A stretch of 64,000 nt of DNA from Bombyx mori (taxonomy: Eukaryota > Arthropoda > Insecta > Lepidoptera > Bombycidae), in contig NC_085131.1 in NCBI RefSeq assembly GCF_030269925.1, positions 1,130,001 through 1,194,000 of the forward strand, in the 5' to 3' direction. The notes beneath the pieces are model-generated. The model had not been told where the DNA came from and did no database searches. It saw nothing but the letters and a program-made list of their open reading frames with translations. This document shows, in pieces, positions 38,201 to 43,018 of the stretch (position 1 is its first letter; every line of letters begins with the position of its first letter). The position numbers and the translations under genes are program-made.

Positions 38201-41092
38201 TAAGTAGTGCCCTTGTACTCTGTATCCTTATTGTCGTGTTTCTTCTAACAGCTGTGTGTACAAAATATCTATATATATAAAAATGAATTGCTGCTCGTTA
38301 GTCTCGCTAAAACTCGAGAACGGTTGGACCGATTTGGCTAATTTTGGTCTTGAATTATTTGTGGAAGTCCAGAGAAGGTTTAAAAGGTAGATAAATATGA
38401 AAATGCTCGGAATTAAATAAAAATAACAGTTTTGTTTTTCCATTGATGCGTCCCCGTCGGACGGATTCCTTATGTTTGTTTTAAGTTTATTAGTTTATAC
38501 AAAAGTTTAGGTATTTTATTTATCGATTGAGGCACTACGAAGTCTGCCGGGTGAGCTAGTATTAAATAAAACTACAGGTCCCGCAGTAGTCGAAATTCGA
38601 CTATAATTAATTTGAATTGTAAGTTTGTACACTATTATGATTGTATTTTATACTTCTATAATCACAAATTTCGCCAAGACTATACTATAAAAAATATTAA
38701 CAAAGACAAACAATATTTATTTTAATCTATTCTCAATTTGACAACAAAAAGAACAAAAGTTTGACAATAAATAGTATGCATGCGTTTGTGCGTCAAATAC
38801 ATGGTATGTAGTGTGTGTAATGTTTTCTTTATTGATTTAATGTATCTTTTATGCATAATTTTAAAAAAATATTAGCATTGTGCACTTCTTCCCTATATTC
38901 TTTATAAGTGTGGGAAATTTCATACTCCTCCGTCCGCGCAATTTTCATCAAAAGGGATACAAAGTTTTTACTTCACGTATTAATATATAGATAAGTTGGA
39001 TAAAGCGTGTTGTGTAGACGCGGTGGTGAGCGTGCCGGGGTGGGTGACGCGCGGGGCGGGGGCGCGCACGCACCACGAGTACGAGGTGCGCGTGTGGCTG
39101 GGCGCGCGCTGTCGGTACTCGCTGCTGCGGCGCTACCGGCGCTTCCGGGACCTCTACCTCGAGATGCGGGCGCGCTACCCGGCGCAGGTGCGTGCTACTC
39201 ACACACAGCCAATGAAACAACGTTCTAATCTGATTTCCCTCTATGTTTAGCAGCTTACACATACCATCACTATTAAGTGTTTATACCACTTTTCGTTAAT
39301 CGATTCTTATAAGTATTAAGAACCGTCCAAATTTAGGGAAGTTGATCCATTTCTTATGCCAACTGTATAGTTATAATATTGTTTTTATTGCTTAGATGGG
39401 TGGACGAGCTCACAGCCCACCTGGTGTTAAGTAGTTACTGGAGCCCATAGACATCTACAACGTAAATGCGCCACCCATCTTGAGATATAAGTTCCAAGGT
39501 CTCAGTATAGTTACAACGTCTGCCCCACCCTTCAAACCGAAACGCATTACTGCTTCACGGCAGAAATGGGCTGGGTGGTGATACCTACCCGTGCGGACTC
39601 ACAAGAGGTCCTACCACCAGATTATATATTAACGACAAGTCTTTGGAAGAAGTCCAATAAAAGAAGTTGGAGCTTTGCAGACCCGACCCAGTCATAGCGG
39701 TAGATAATGTGCGAAGTAGTGACCCGAGGTCGGTGGCAGGTGGGCGGCATCCCGTTCCCGCCGCGCACGCTGTGGGCGGGCGAGGGGGTGGCGCGCGCGC
39801 GGCGGGGGGCGCTGGAGCAGTTCCTGCGGCGCCTGCTGCGCGTGGCCGCCGCCGACCCGCGCTCCCCGCTGCACGCCGCGCCCCTCACGCGGGACAAGCT
39901 CGTCGCCTTCTCGCCCTTCTTCCGAAAGGTACGTCAGCTCCCATACAAACTAATCATCGCTTATTTCCGATTCGTCATATTTATTTATTTATTTACTACA
40001 AGGAGAATCAATAGCCAACTAAGATAGTATAATAATATAATAAATAATAGAAACAAAAAGCCAATTAAAGGTACAATATAATAAACAAATGAAAACACTA
40101 GAGAAACAAAAAAATAGCAACAAAGAAAGTAAAAACAATCAGCAAACACGAAACAACATAAGCAAAGGAGGAATACACCAGACTAATTTAAATGTACACT
40201 TATATATATGTATGTCTTAGACGACGAAAGGAAAGATCTTCCACCGAGCGGGTGATATTGCTCGGTAGACCGACGGTCCAAATGTTGTTTTTTTTCCTAC
40301 TGAAATAGCTGAAATAGCGTAATCTTAACTAGTAGGTGAGCTCACGGGGATCAAACCTGACGACGTTGCTAACATGAACCCTAGCAAGAGCCGTGCTTCG
40401 CAGAATCTACCACCGGATCAGAAACGCGACCCATTGAGAAGATCCGACGAGAAACTCAATGGACTGTATCTGTGGGTTAATTTACTCTTCAAGCCCTTCG
40501 TCGCAAGCGACAGGTTCAGCGAGAATGGTAGCCGGTGCTTGAGGTACCGTTAGTGGATCGGGAAGATCCGAAATGACGTACGTGTTTTTGGCGACGTCAC
40601 CTGCTTTCCATCCGGTCCGCAGGATCGGGAATGTAGTTACCAGCGGCCAAGATGAGAGGGTTCTCGTGTCGTGCCGCTTTATCGAATTGGCGCATTGATG
40701 CCGACTAGATACTTACTGATGGACTCTAGGTCAAGGTCGTCGTGCAGGTCGACGTTCCTGACGAACCACGGGGCTCCGACGGCTATCCTGCAAAAATGGG
40801 ATTGAATAACTTGTAGTGGTTTTAAGTTAGTGCGGGCCGCGTGAGCGAACACTACACTTGCATAGGTCATGACGAGGCGTATGAAAGTTTTGTAGAGTGT
40901 CACCTTATTTCTAAGGGACAATTTACTTCGCTTGCAAATCATCGGATAGAGGCGTTCTAATATGAAGTCGGCACGGTCGCGTACCGTCTTTAAGTGGGGG
41001 CAGAATGTCATTCCTCTGTCGAGGGTGACGCCTAAGTGTTTGGTTTGCGGTTCCAGGGAGTGTTCGAGAGCGGCAAGTGCGGGACGGGATGA
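8167..41092 (+). CDS. Klp98A: Kinesin-3 with FHA and PX domains, KIF16B/Klp98A orthologue (25 exons, 5' partial)
   Basis: Plus-end-directed microtubule motor of the kinesin-3 family that carries early endosomes by binding phosphoinositides with its PX domain (family knowledge). The visible exons join into 3852 nt (1283 codons plus stop) without a frame break. Domains counted from the first visible residue: motor about 1-330 with P-loop GQTGSGKT, switch I NDVSSRSH and switch II DLAGSE; neck and linker 330-420; FHA about 432-510; charged coiled coils about 550-1070; PX about 1145-1275. The protein ends [11 protein letters not shown], closely like human KIF16B (GVFDYSSHGTG). The exon for the first roughly 45 motor residues (the MASV...RVRP part) was not found and must lie upstream. 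Introns are 0.1-4 kb and full of transposons. The identification is firm; exact borders of exons 22-25 are less so. Confidence 0.93.
8898..9309 (+). mobile_element. Helitron (family H2)
   Basis: TCTATATATTAATAGGTGAA start and GGTGACCACTAG end; T follows. Confidence 0.85.
9382..9645 (-). other. Unrecognised 87-codon open frame
   Basis: In a kinesin intron between a Helitron and a SINE; contains [20 protein letters not shown]. No family recognised; no splice sites that fit a host exon. Confidence 0.15.
9645..9898 (+). repeat. Bm1-type SINE
   Basis: Body from ggtggtacgacctcttgtga to caataaaaaa; lacks the tRNA head. Confidence 0.9.
9986..10240. repeat. GC-rich segment with many gcgatgcg-type words
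   Basis: Open on both strands because of the gcgatgcgacgtcgcatcg-type palindromes; looks like a repeat, not a gene. Confidence 0.35.
10281..10488 (+). repeat. Jockey-like LINE 3' end (family B)
   Basis: Sense, well preserved, with gaaatagcctctcaaggcta and an A tail. Confidence 0.85.
10863..11293 (+). mobile_element. Helitron (family H2)
   Basis: TCTATATATTAATACGTGAA start, GGACCACTAG end; T follows. Ends 142 bp before the P-loop exon. Confidence 0.88.
11435..11551 (+). CDS. Klp98A: KIF16B exon B (P-loop)
   Basis: 39 codons between ttttcag and gtatgt. Carries [20 protein letters not shown], the kinesin nucleotide-binding P-loop, then FTMMGSP. Confidence 0.96.
11612..11764 (-). repeat. Jockey-like LINE 3' fragment (family B)
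   Basis: Antisense, begins about 60 bp after the P-loop exon donor. Confidence 0.8.
12358..12614 (+). repeat. RTE-type LINE 3' remnant
   Basis: Encodes [20 protein letters not shown], then after a frameshift [18 protein letters not shown], the usual C-terminal tail of insect RTE-like reverse transcriptases. Truncated and frameshifted. Confidence 0.6.
13104..13343 (+). CDS. Klp98A: KIF16B exon C (motor core)
   Basis: 80 codons between ttttacag and gtgagc. Encodes [11 protein letters not shown] and [14 protein letters not shown], both standard kinesin-3 motor motifs, and ends [13 protein letters not shown]. Confidence 0.96.
13526..13612 (+). repeat. Jockey-like LINE internal fragment
   Basis: Matches the ORF2 end region of family B (gtaaacagtcgacgtcgcc...cacgtcattacggatcct). 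Confidence 0.65.
13613..14169. other. AT-rich intron, nothing recognised
   Basis: No repeat or exon signal seen. Confidence 0.4.
14170..14322. mobile_element. Palindromic MITE, short copy
   Basis: Inverted ends: gtgtgcttagtgcgag...cgtaaaagttaa versus gttaacttttacgttatcga...cacac. Related copies at 23908, 31204 and 37269. It ends about 15 bp before the switch I exon. Confidence 0.75.
14337..14512 (+). CDS. Klp98A: KIF16B exon D (switch I and start of switch II)
   Basis: 58 codons plus 2 nt. Carries [14 protein letters not shown] (switch I) and VHLVDLAG; the Ser codon of DLAGSE is split over the next intron (AG|C). A palindromic MITE ends about 15 bp before the acceptor. Confidence 0.96.
14562..14892 (+). 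repeat. Jockey-like LINE 3' end (family B)
   Basis: Sense; decayed ORF2 tail readable ([20 protein letters not shown]). Confidence 0.85.
15409..15533 (+). CDS. Klp98A: KIF16B exon E (switch II)
   Basis: 125 nt between cccacag and gtaagt. Encodes [20 protein letters not shown] and [18 protein letters not shown]. The last nucleotide begins an Ile codon completed by the next exon. Confidence 0.96.
15540..16205. other. Low-complexity AT-rich intron
   Basis: Runs of aaaattgaaaaa-type sequence; includes tgtatgtttgtatgtttgta. No gene. Confidence 0.5.
16214..16329 (+). CDS. Klp98A: KIF16B exon F (motor C-terminal half)
   Basis: 116 nt between tttttcag and gtacgt. Encodes [17 protein letters not shown] then NSKTIMIAA, very close to human KIF16B. 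Confidence 0.96.
16756..16850 (+). repeat. Family D fragment
   Basis: Contains ggcattgctgatgtccatga; ends 45 bp before the neck exon. Confidence 0.6.
16896..17066 (+). CDS. Klp98A: KIF16B exon G (end of motor, neck)
   Basis: 57 codons. Encodes [20 protein letters not shown], the last motor helix and neck, then [17 protein letters not shown]. The donor is gttggt, weaker than its neighbours; the frame supports it. Confidence 0.94.
17498..17737 (+). CDS. Klp98A: KIF16B exon H (neck coil to FHA)
   Basis: 80 codons between ggacag and gtgagt. Encodes [16 protein letters not shown] and [20 protein letters not shown], the conserved stretch leading into the FHA domain of kinesin-3 proteins. Confidence 0.95.
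18078..18267 (+). CDS. Klp98A: KIF16B exon I (FHA domain)
   Basis: 63 codons plus 1 nt. Begins [20 protein letters not shown]. The usual FHA Gly-Arg is Gly-Thr here, and the Ser/Glu before the conserved His is replaced (LPLHC), so phosphothreonine binding is probably weak or lost (inference). Confidence 0.93.
18448..18844 (-). repeat. About 400-bp dispersed element, copy 2
   Basis: Inverted relative to 701-1096, matching along the whole length. Confidence 0.75.
19063..19237 (+). CDS. Klp98A: KIF16B exon J (end of FHA)
   Basis: 175 nt. Encodes [20 protein letters not shown] then [20 protein letters not shown], matching the human FHA end and Ser-rich linker. Its gtacgt donor splits a Ser codon. 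Confidence 0.94.
19291..19492 (-). repeat. Jockey-like LINE 3' end (family B)
   Basis: Antisense copy starting 54 bp after the FHA exon donor. Confidence 0.85.
20126..20690 (+). repeat. Jockey-like LINE 3' end (family B) with an insert
   Basis: Sense copy interrupted at 20437-20634 by another retroposon; resumes with ctgacattgcctcttaaggc. Confidence 0.8.
20437..20634 (-). repeat. Retroposon 3' fragment nested in a LINE
   Basis: Starts with a T tract (antisense A tail) and is flanked by 12-bp repeats cgcccAgttacg (20425-20436) and cgcccGgttacg (20635-20646). Family not recognised. Confidence 0.7.
20722..20878 (+). CDS. Klp98A: KIF16B exon K (coiled coil)
   Basis: 157 nt, 52 codons plus the split codon. 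Very rich in Glu, Arg and Gln ([17 protein letters not shown]), typical coiled coil after the FHA domain. Confidence 0.9.
21326..21608. mobile_element. piggyBac-like MITE
   Basis: Flanked by TTAA on both sides (21322-21325, 21609-21612). Ends CTCTCTGCC / GAAGGG lead into an inverted gtaggtcaccggtgccctac repeat. 283 bp, no transposase. Confidence 0.8.
21702..21875 (+). CDS. Klp98A: KIF16B exon L (coiled coil)
   Basis: 58 codons between ggtag and gtgagt. Arg-rich coil ([20 protein letters not shown]). No close match recalled; assigned by position, phase and composition. Confidence 0.85.
22298..22350. repeat. GA microsatellite
   Basis: Imperfect (ga)n run. Confidence 0.95.
22351..23211. other. 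AT-rich intron, nothing recognised
   Basis: No exon or known repeat seen. Confidence 0.4.
23212..23457 (+). repeat. Bm1-type SINE
   Basis: Body with A tail; head missing. Confidence 0.88.
23908..23985 (+). repeat. Palindromic MITE arm
   Basis: One arm only (gtgcttagtgcgagctttttaacg...), cut by the SINE that follows. Confidence 0.65.
23986..24235 (-). repeat. Bm1-type SINE
   Basis: Antisense body, T tail directly abutting the MITE arm. Confidence 0.88.
24384..24668 (+). repeat. LINE 3' end (family C)
   Basis: Sense copy; cgtactcgtcaaactcggca to gggccatcagtaatc. Confidence 0.75.
24934..25148 (+). mobile_element. Helitron (family H3), intact short copy
   Basis: TCTATACTAATATATAAACC start; GCGAGTACGGCTAG end; A before and T after. 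Confidence 0.85.
25341..25460 (+). CDS. Klp98A: KIF16B exon M (coiled coil)
   Basis: 40 codons, phase 0 at both ends, cttag acceptor and gtaggc donor. Encodes [20 protein letters not shown], a heptad-like helix. Confidence 0.87.
25461..26374. other. AT-rich intron, nothing recognised
   Basis: No further exon or known repeat seen. Confidence 0.4.
26375..26494 (+). CDS. Klp98A: KIF16B exon N (linker)
   Basis: 40 codons between tgttcag and gtgagt. Ser/Thr/Pro-rich start ([17 protein letters not shown]), then [20 protein letters not shown] likely phosphorylated linker between coils (inference). Confidence 0.87.
26544..26847 (+). repeat. Bm1-type SINE, 5' half with tRNA-derived head
   Basis: tRNA-like head with box A region (gtcgtggtctaacggataag) and box B (gtgttcgaatct), then the SINE body as far as gcagccgttgta. 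The 3' half resumes at 30068 after the minisatellite. Confidence 0.88.
26949..30057. repeat. 3.1-kb minisatellite of about 13-bp units inside a SINE
   Basis: About 240 units of the type tactggacaccar with variants tactggcctctaa, tactagtcaccag, tactggaactctaa and tactggacaaccat. These recur in a longer order of roughly 80-120 bp. Open frames on both strands are a by-product of stop-free 13-mers. About 100 bp of other sequence (26848-26948) separates it from the SINE 5' half. Confidence 0.97.
30068..30220 (+). repeat. Bm1-type SINE, 3' half
   Basis: Resumes at ttgagaccttagaacttata and runs to caataaaaaaa, with a small tagcacctt repeat inside. The tail ends about 30 bp before kinesin exon O. 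Confidence 0.88.
30249..30417 (+). CDS. Klp98A: KIF16B exon O (coiled coil)
   Basis: 169 nt, GC-rich. Encodes [18 protein letters not shown] and [20 protein letters not shown]. Squeezed between a SINE tail about 34 bp upstream and a LINE fragment that starts just after the donor. Confidence 0.9.
30429..30958 (+). repeat. LINE 3' end with ORF2 remnant (family C)
   Basis: Sense; encodes [20 protein letters not shown] and [19 protein letters not shown], jockey-like ORF2 C-terminus. Begins within 15 bp of the exon O donor. Confidence 0.8.
31204..31766. mobile_element. Palindromic MITE with LINE insert
   Basis: Arms gtgtgcttagggcgagtttt (31209) and aactcgtactaagcacac (31742-31760) are inverted; an inner agcgcccctagcggc word is typical of the family. 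A LINE fragment lies between. Confidence 0.75.
31245..31628 (-). repeat. Jockey-like LINE 3' end nested in MITE
   Basis: Antisense family B, from its T tail and ctgatggtcttgagcgacca to gaatgtagttaccggcgg. Confidence 0.8.
31910..32048 (+). CDS. Klp98A: KIF16B exon P
   Basis: 139 nt between cgtgcag and gtaagc. Basic and acidic linker ([19 protein letters not shown]) ending in a split Asn codon. Assigned by phase and splice sites. Confidence 0.85.
32269..32491 (+). CDS. Klp98A: KIF16B exon Q (Pro/Ser-rich)
   Basis: 223 nt. Low-complexity Pro/Ser region ([19 protein letters not shown]) then [18 protein letters not shown] Helitron begins 10 bp after the donor. Confidence 0.86.
32501..32927 (+). 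mobile_element. Helitron (family H2) filling a kinesin intron
   Basis: TCTATATATTAATACGTGAA to GGGACCACTAG; starts 9 nt after the exon Q end and takes up 427 of about 530 intron bases. Confidence 0.9.
33022..33112 (+). CDS. Klp98A: KIF16B exon R
   Basis: 91 nt between ttccgcag and gtaaga. Encodes [20 protein letters not shown]. Without the Helitron that fills the preceding intron, that intron would be only about 100 nt. Confidence 0.86.
33385..33500 (-). repeat. Family D repeat
   Basis: Antisense, gtacggcccacctgatggtg to accgctgcctacc. Confidence 0.7.
33670..33870 (+). repeat. Jockey-like LINE 3' end (family B)
   Basis: Diverged sense copy, ends about 110 bp before exon S. Confidence 0.7.
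33980..34131 (+). CDS. Klp98A: KIF16B exon S (coiled coil)
   Basis: 152 nt between atcgcag and gtaagg. Encodes [20 protein letters not shown] then [20 protein letters not shown], a helical segment. Confidence 0.9.
34215..34575 (+). repeat. Bm1-type SINE without tRNA head
   Basis: From cctaatgaaatacgtactca to caataaaaaaaa. Confidence 0.88.
34624..34818 (-). repeat. Bm1-type SINE head only
   Basis: Antisense tRNA-derived head and its linker, body absent. Inverted to the SINE just before it; together they could pair (about 110 bp shared). Confidence 0.88.
34860..35071 (+). CDS. Klp98A: KIF16B exon T
   Basis: 212 nt. Continues the coil ([20 protein letters not shown]), then a Ser/Thr-rich acidic stretch ([17 protein letters not shown]). 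An inverted SINE head ends about 40 bp before its acceptor. Confidence 0.9.
35527..36079. mobile_element. piggyBac-like MITE
   Basis: TTAA at both ends (35523-35526, 36080-36083). Ends CAGGTTAAGGACCGGAG and the complement of CAGGTCAAGGACCGAGAC; an inner inverted pair of about 30 bp (gcttgaaaggccaacgtgac / gtcacgtgtgcctttcaagc). Confidence 0.8.
36130..36215 (+). repeat. LINE 3' end fragment (family C)
   Basis: ctgagcctttgctcgcccac to ccaccagtaatcattcaatc. Confidence 0.75.
36258..36426 (+). CDS. Klp98A: KIF16B exon U
   Basis: 169 nt between accattag and gtcagt. Encodes [20 protein letters not shown] then acidic and Pro-rich sequence. A LINE remnant ends about 40 bp upstream. Confidence 0.87.
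36565..36776 (-). repeat. Bm1-type SINE, diverged
   Basis: Antisense body with internal deletion. Confidence 0.82.
37072..37114 (+). CDS. Klp98A: KIF16B exon V (micro-exon)
   Basis: 43 nt between gttgcag and gtaagt, encoding [14 protein letters not shown] and one further nucleotide. Short, but the splice sites are strong and its phase links exons U and W. Confidence 0.72.
37269..37375 (+). repeat. Palindromic MITE arm
   Basis: gtgtgcttagtgctagtttt ... agcgcccctagcggcaaacg. Confidence 0.65.
37722..38086 (-). repeat. Bm1-type SINE
   Basis: Antisense with long T tail, body and linker, head lost. Confidence 0.9.
38268..38559 (+). mobile_element. Helitron (family H1)
   Basis: TCTATATATATAAAAATGAA start, GGGTGAGCTAG end with the ggcactacgaagtctgcc hairpin; A before, T after. 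Confidence 0.88.
38572..38991 (-). mobile_element. Helitron (family H2) abutting the PX exon
   Basis: Antisense; runs from gtcccgcagtagtcgaaatt to acttcacgtattaatatata+ga, whose last base is the first base of kinesin exon W. Confidence 0.88.
38991..39187 (+). CDS. Klp98A: KIF16B exon W (PX domain, first half)
   Basis: 197 nt if the acceptor is the AG at 38989-38990, which lies in the last bases of an inverted Helitron. Encodes [33 protein letters not shown] and [13 protein letters not shown], matching the PX strands and the RRYxRF phosphoinositide motif of human KIF16B. AGs ending at 39005 and 39018 would also keep the frame, with 5 or 9 fewer residues. Confidence 0.9.
39378..39622 (-). repeat. 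Bm1-type SINE
   Basis: Antisense body. Confidence 0.88.
39740..39928 (+). CDS. Klp98A: KIF16B exon X (PX domain, second half)
   Basis: 63 codons between gtggcag and gtacgt. Encodes [14 protein letters not shown] (PX proline loop), [20 protein letters not shown] and VAFSPFFRK, the conserved PX end. Strongly GC-rich, unlike the surrounding intron. Confidence 0.93.
40287..41056 (-). mobile_element. 5'-truncated jockey-like LINE
   Basis: Antisense. Longest copy of family B here: encodes [39 protein letters not shown] and [20 protein letters not shown], the ORF2 reverse-transcriptase end, then the 3' end with T tail at 40287. Its truncated 5' end touches the last kinesin exon. Confidence 0.88.
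41057..41092 (+). CDS. Klp98A: KIF16B last exon (C-terminus and stop)
   Basis: Encodes [11 protein letters not shown] then TGA, following FSPFFRK exactly as human KIF16B ends. The acceptor ttccag is the 5'-truncated end of an inverted LINE. The frame stays open for 49 codons after the TGA (see findings). Confidence 0.9.
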   Translation, partial: GVFESGKCGTG

Positions 41093-41242
41093 TGCAGCGC
41101 GGAGGTCGGCGCGGCGCGGGCGCTAGGGGCCGCGGCCGCCGCCCTGCTGCGCGCGCTGCTGCTGGCCGTCCTGCTGGCCGCACGCTGCCTGCTGCTGCTG
41201 CTGCTGTTGCTCGCGCTCTACGCCCTCAGGAGGCGACGGTAG
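41093..41242 (+). other. In-frame hydrophobic extension after the kinesin stop codon
   Basis: After TGA at 41090-41092 the same frame runs 49 codons to TAG. It encodes an Ala/Leu-rich helix (VGAARALGAAAAALLRALL, then RCLLLLLLLLALYAL) closed by RRRR. GC-rich codon use matches exons W and X and falls off after the TAG. It could be reached by stop readthrough, or by an alternative acceptor AG at 41103-41104, which keeps phase 0 and skips the stop. Whether it is translated cannot be told from sequence. Confidence 0.45.
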
Positions 41243-41309
41243 CCCACACCTCGCAACCACTCTACGCAACTTGACGACGAATAACTACAGATACTAAACT
41301 AGCTCATTT

Positions 41310-41492
41310 TTTTCCTACCTAAGCTGATAGCCTTGAGGGGCTATTTCAGCGTAACCTTAACTAGTAGGTGAGCTTACGAGGCTCAAACCGGAGTGATGCT
41401 AACACTGACCCTAGCAAGAGCAGTGCTTCGCAGAATCTACCACCGGATCGGAAACGCGACCCACTGAGAAGATCCGGCGAGAAACTCGAATG
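41310..41492 (-). repeat. Jockey-like LINE 3' end (family B)
   Basis: Antisense copy in the kinesin 3' flank. Confidence 0.85.
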
Positions 41493-42855
41493 GGCTATAG
41501 CTCATAATTCGTTTGTTATAAAGTACAAAATCGGTGCAAGTTTGTGTTCTACACTAGCCTACTTTAATTTAAGGACACTAAATCATATATGTATGCGAGT
41601 ATCCTGATTGTTAATATCGAATCCATAACAAAGGCAGTCACGGTGACTTAATTATCGGCTTGGCTGTACCAATAGTAATCCTTTGGTATTGTGATATAGA
41701 TAAAGGATTTAGAAAAACAACGGTGATTAAATAATTAAAGTAATGTTTATTTAAGAAGTTGTCGTCGCCTCGATGTTGTGGGGGGACGAGGTACTATCTC
41801 TATTTTCCACGTTATTAGGTCCTCGTCTATTAACTTCCTACAAAGACATTAGTGATTATTGCATACTGTGAACCGAATTAAAGTAGACATCGGCTCAAAG
41901 TCCAGCGTGAGGGAGCAGCAGGGTAAGTAGCGGGGGAGGGGCGGGTTGGGGGGCGGCGCACAGCCTCAACACGGGTGCCTTTACTCTTAATACTTGTATG
42001 CTTAACGTTATCACAAAAACATTAGGTTTGTCCTTAATTATTATTACTTTCAACCGTGTTATTATTTGTTGTTGTTTTGCTCTTTATCTGATTTCTTTAG
42101 TGAGCTAGTGTTGAAGTTTTTAAGGTGATTTCAAAGCAATCCACCGAGAATTTTTTGGCACAATTTACTCAGTACGTTTTACTGCCTTTTGTGAAACAGA
42201 ATATTCTGTCACAATAGAAGTATCCCTGTATAACTTATGCTTGTATGATTTGTGATTGACTATTATTAAGTGATATTTTTTTTAAATGTGTTTTTGTTAT
42301 ATTTCTATACCATATATAAACTTACTCATAAATGCAACATGGATTATTTTATGAGTGGTTAAATTTGTAATAGATGAAATTTTATTCATTGATTTAGCAA
42401 TTATTAATATTAATTACACTTATATTTTCTAGAACATTAATTTTAGTTTCCGTTCAAGAATTAAGGAGTATGATGATGATCATTTTAACCAATATGCTTT
42501 TTTGTGTTTATTTGATCATTCTTGCATAAAAATATTCTGAACTCTCCACAAATTTCATACAAGCATAACTTATTACGTTATCTTTATACGCTCGCTTAGT
42601 AAATTAGGTTACTGAGTATTGTTTATTTTGGTTTTTTTCTTTATATTTTTATATATTTTGTGAAAGTAGTTGTTATAATTGTAATTGGTAATGAGGGCTT
42701 CCTTTGATTAGCGTTTTGTTTAAGACATCCCGGTTGTGTTTTGATGTTAGGAATTTCTTTAAACTGAATAATGTCGTGTGAACGTGTGTCACGGGAGTGG
42801 AGACAGTCCCTGGACAACACTTGACGGTTGTTGTGTTCGATGACAATGTCGATTA
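41493..42855. other. AT-rich kinesin 3' flank, nothing recognised
   Basis: May include kinesin 3' UTR; no clear end could be placed. Confidence 0.35.
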
Positions 42856-43018
42856 CTATTTTTTTCCCTACCTATGCTGATAGCCTAGAAAGGCTATTTC
42901 AGCTTCTCATTGGCGCCTAGGTGAACTCGCGGGGCTCAAACCGGGTGTGCTCCTAACAGTGGCCCTAGCAAGGGCAGTGCTTCGTAGAAACTCAGTGGGC
43001 TGTGGTGTCTATGGGTGA
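42856..43018 (-). repeat. Jockey-like LINE 3' fragment (family B)
   Basis: Antisense, begins tacctatgctgatagcct. Confidence 0.8.

Noticed and set aside
40679..41011. Minus-strand frame as a host gene
   Set aside because: It is reverse-transcriptase sequence of the jockey-like LINE.
41077..41274. Arg/Ala-rich frame across the kinesin stop
   Set aside because: It is shifted from the kinesin frame; reaching it needs an acceptor that breaks the conserved C-terminus, and it has no family resemblance.
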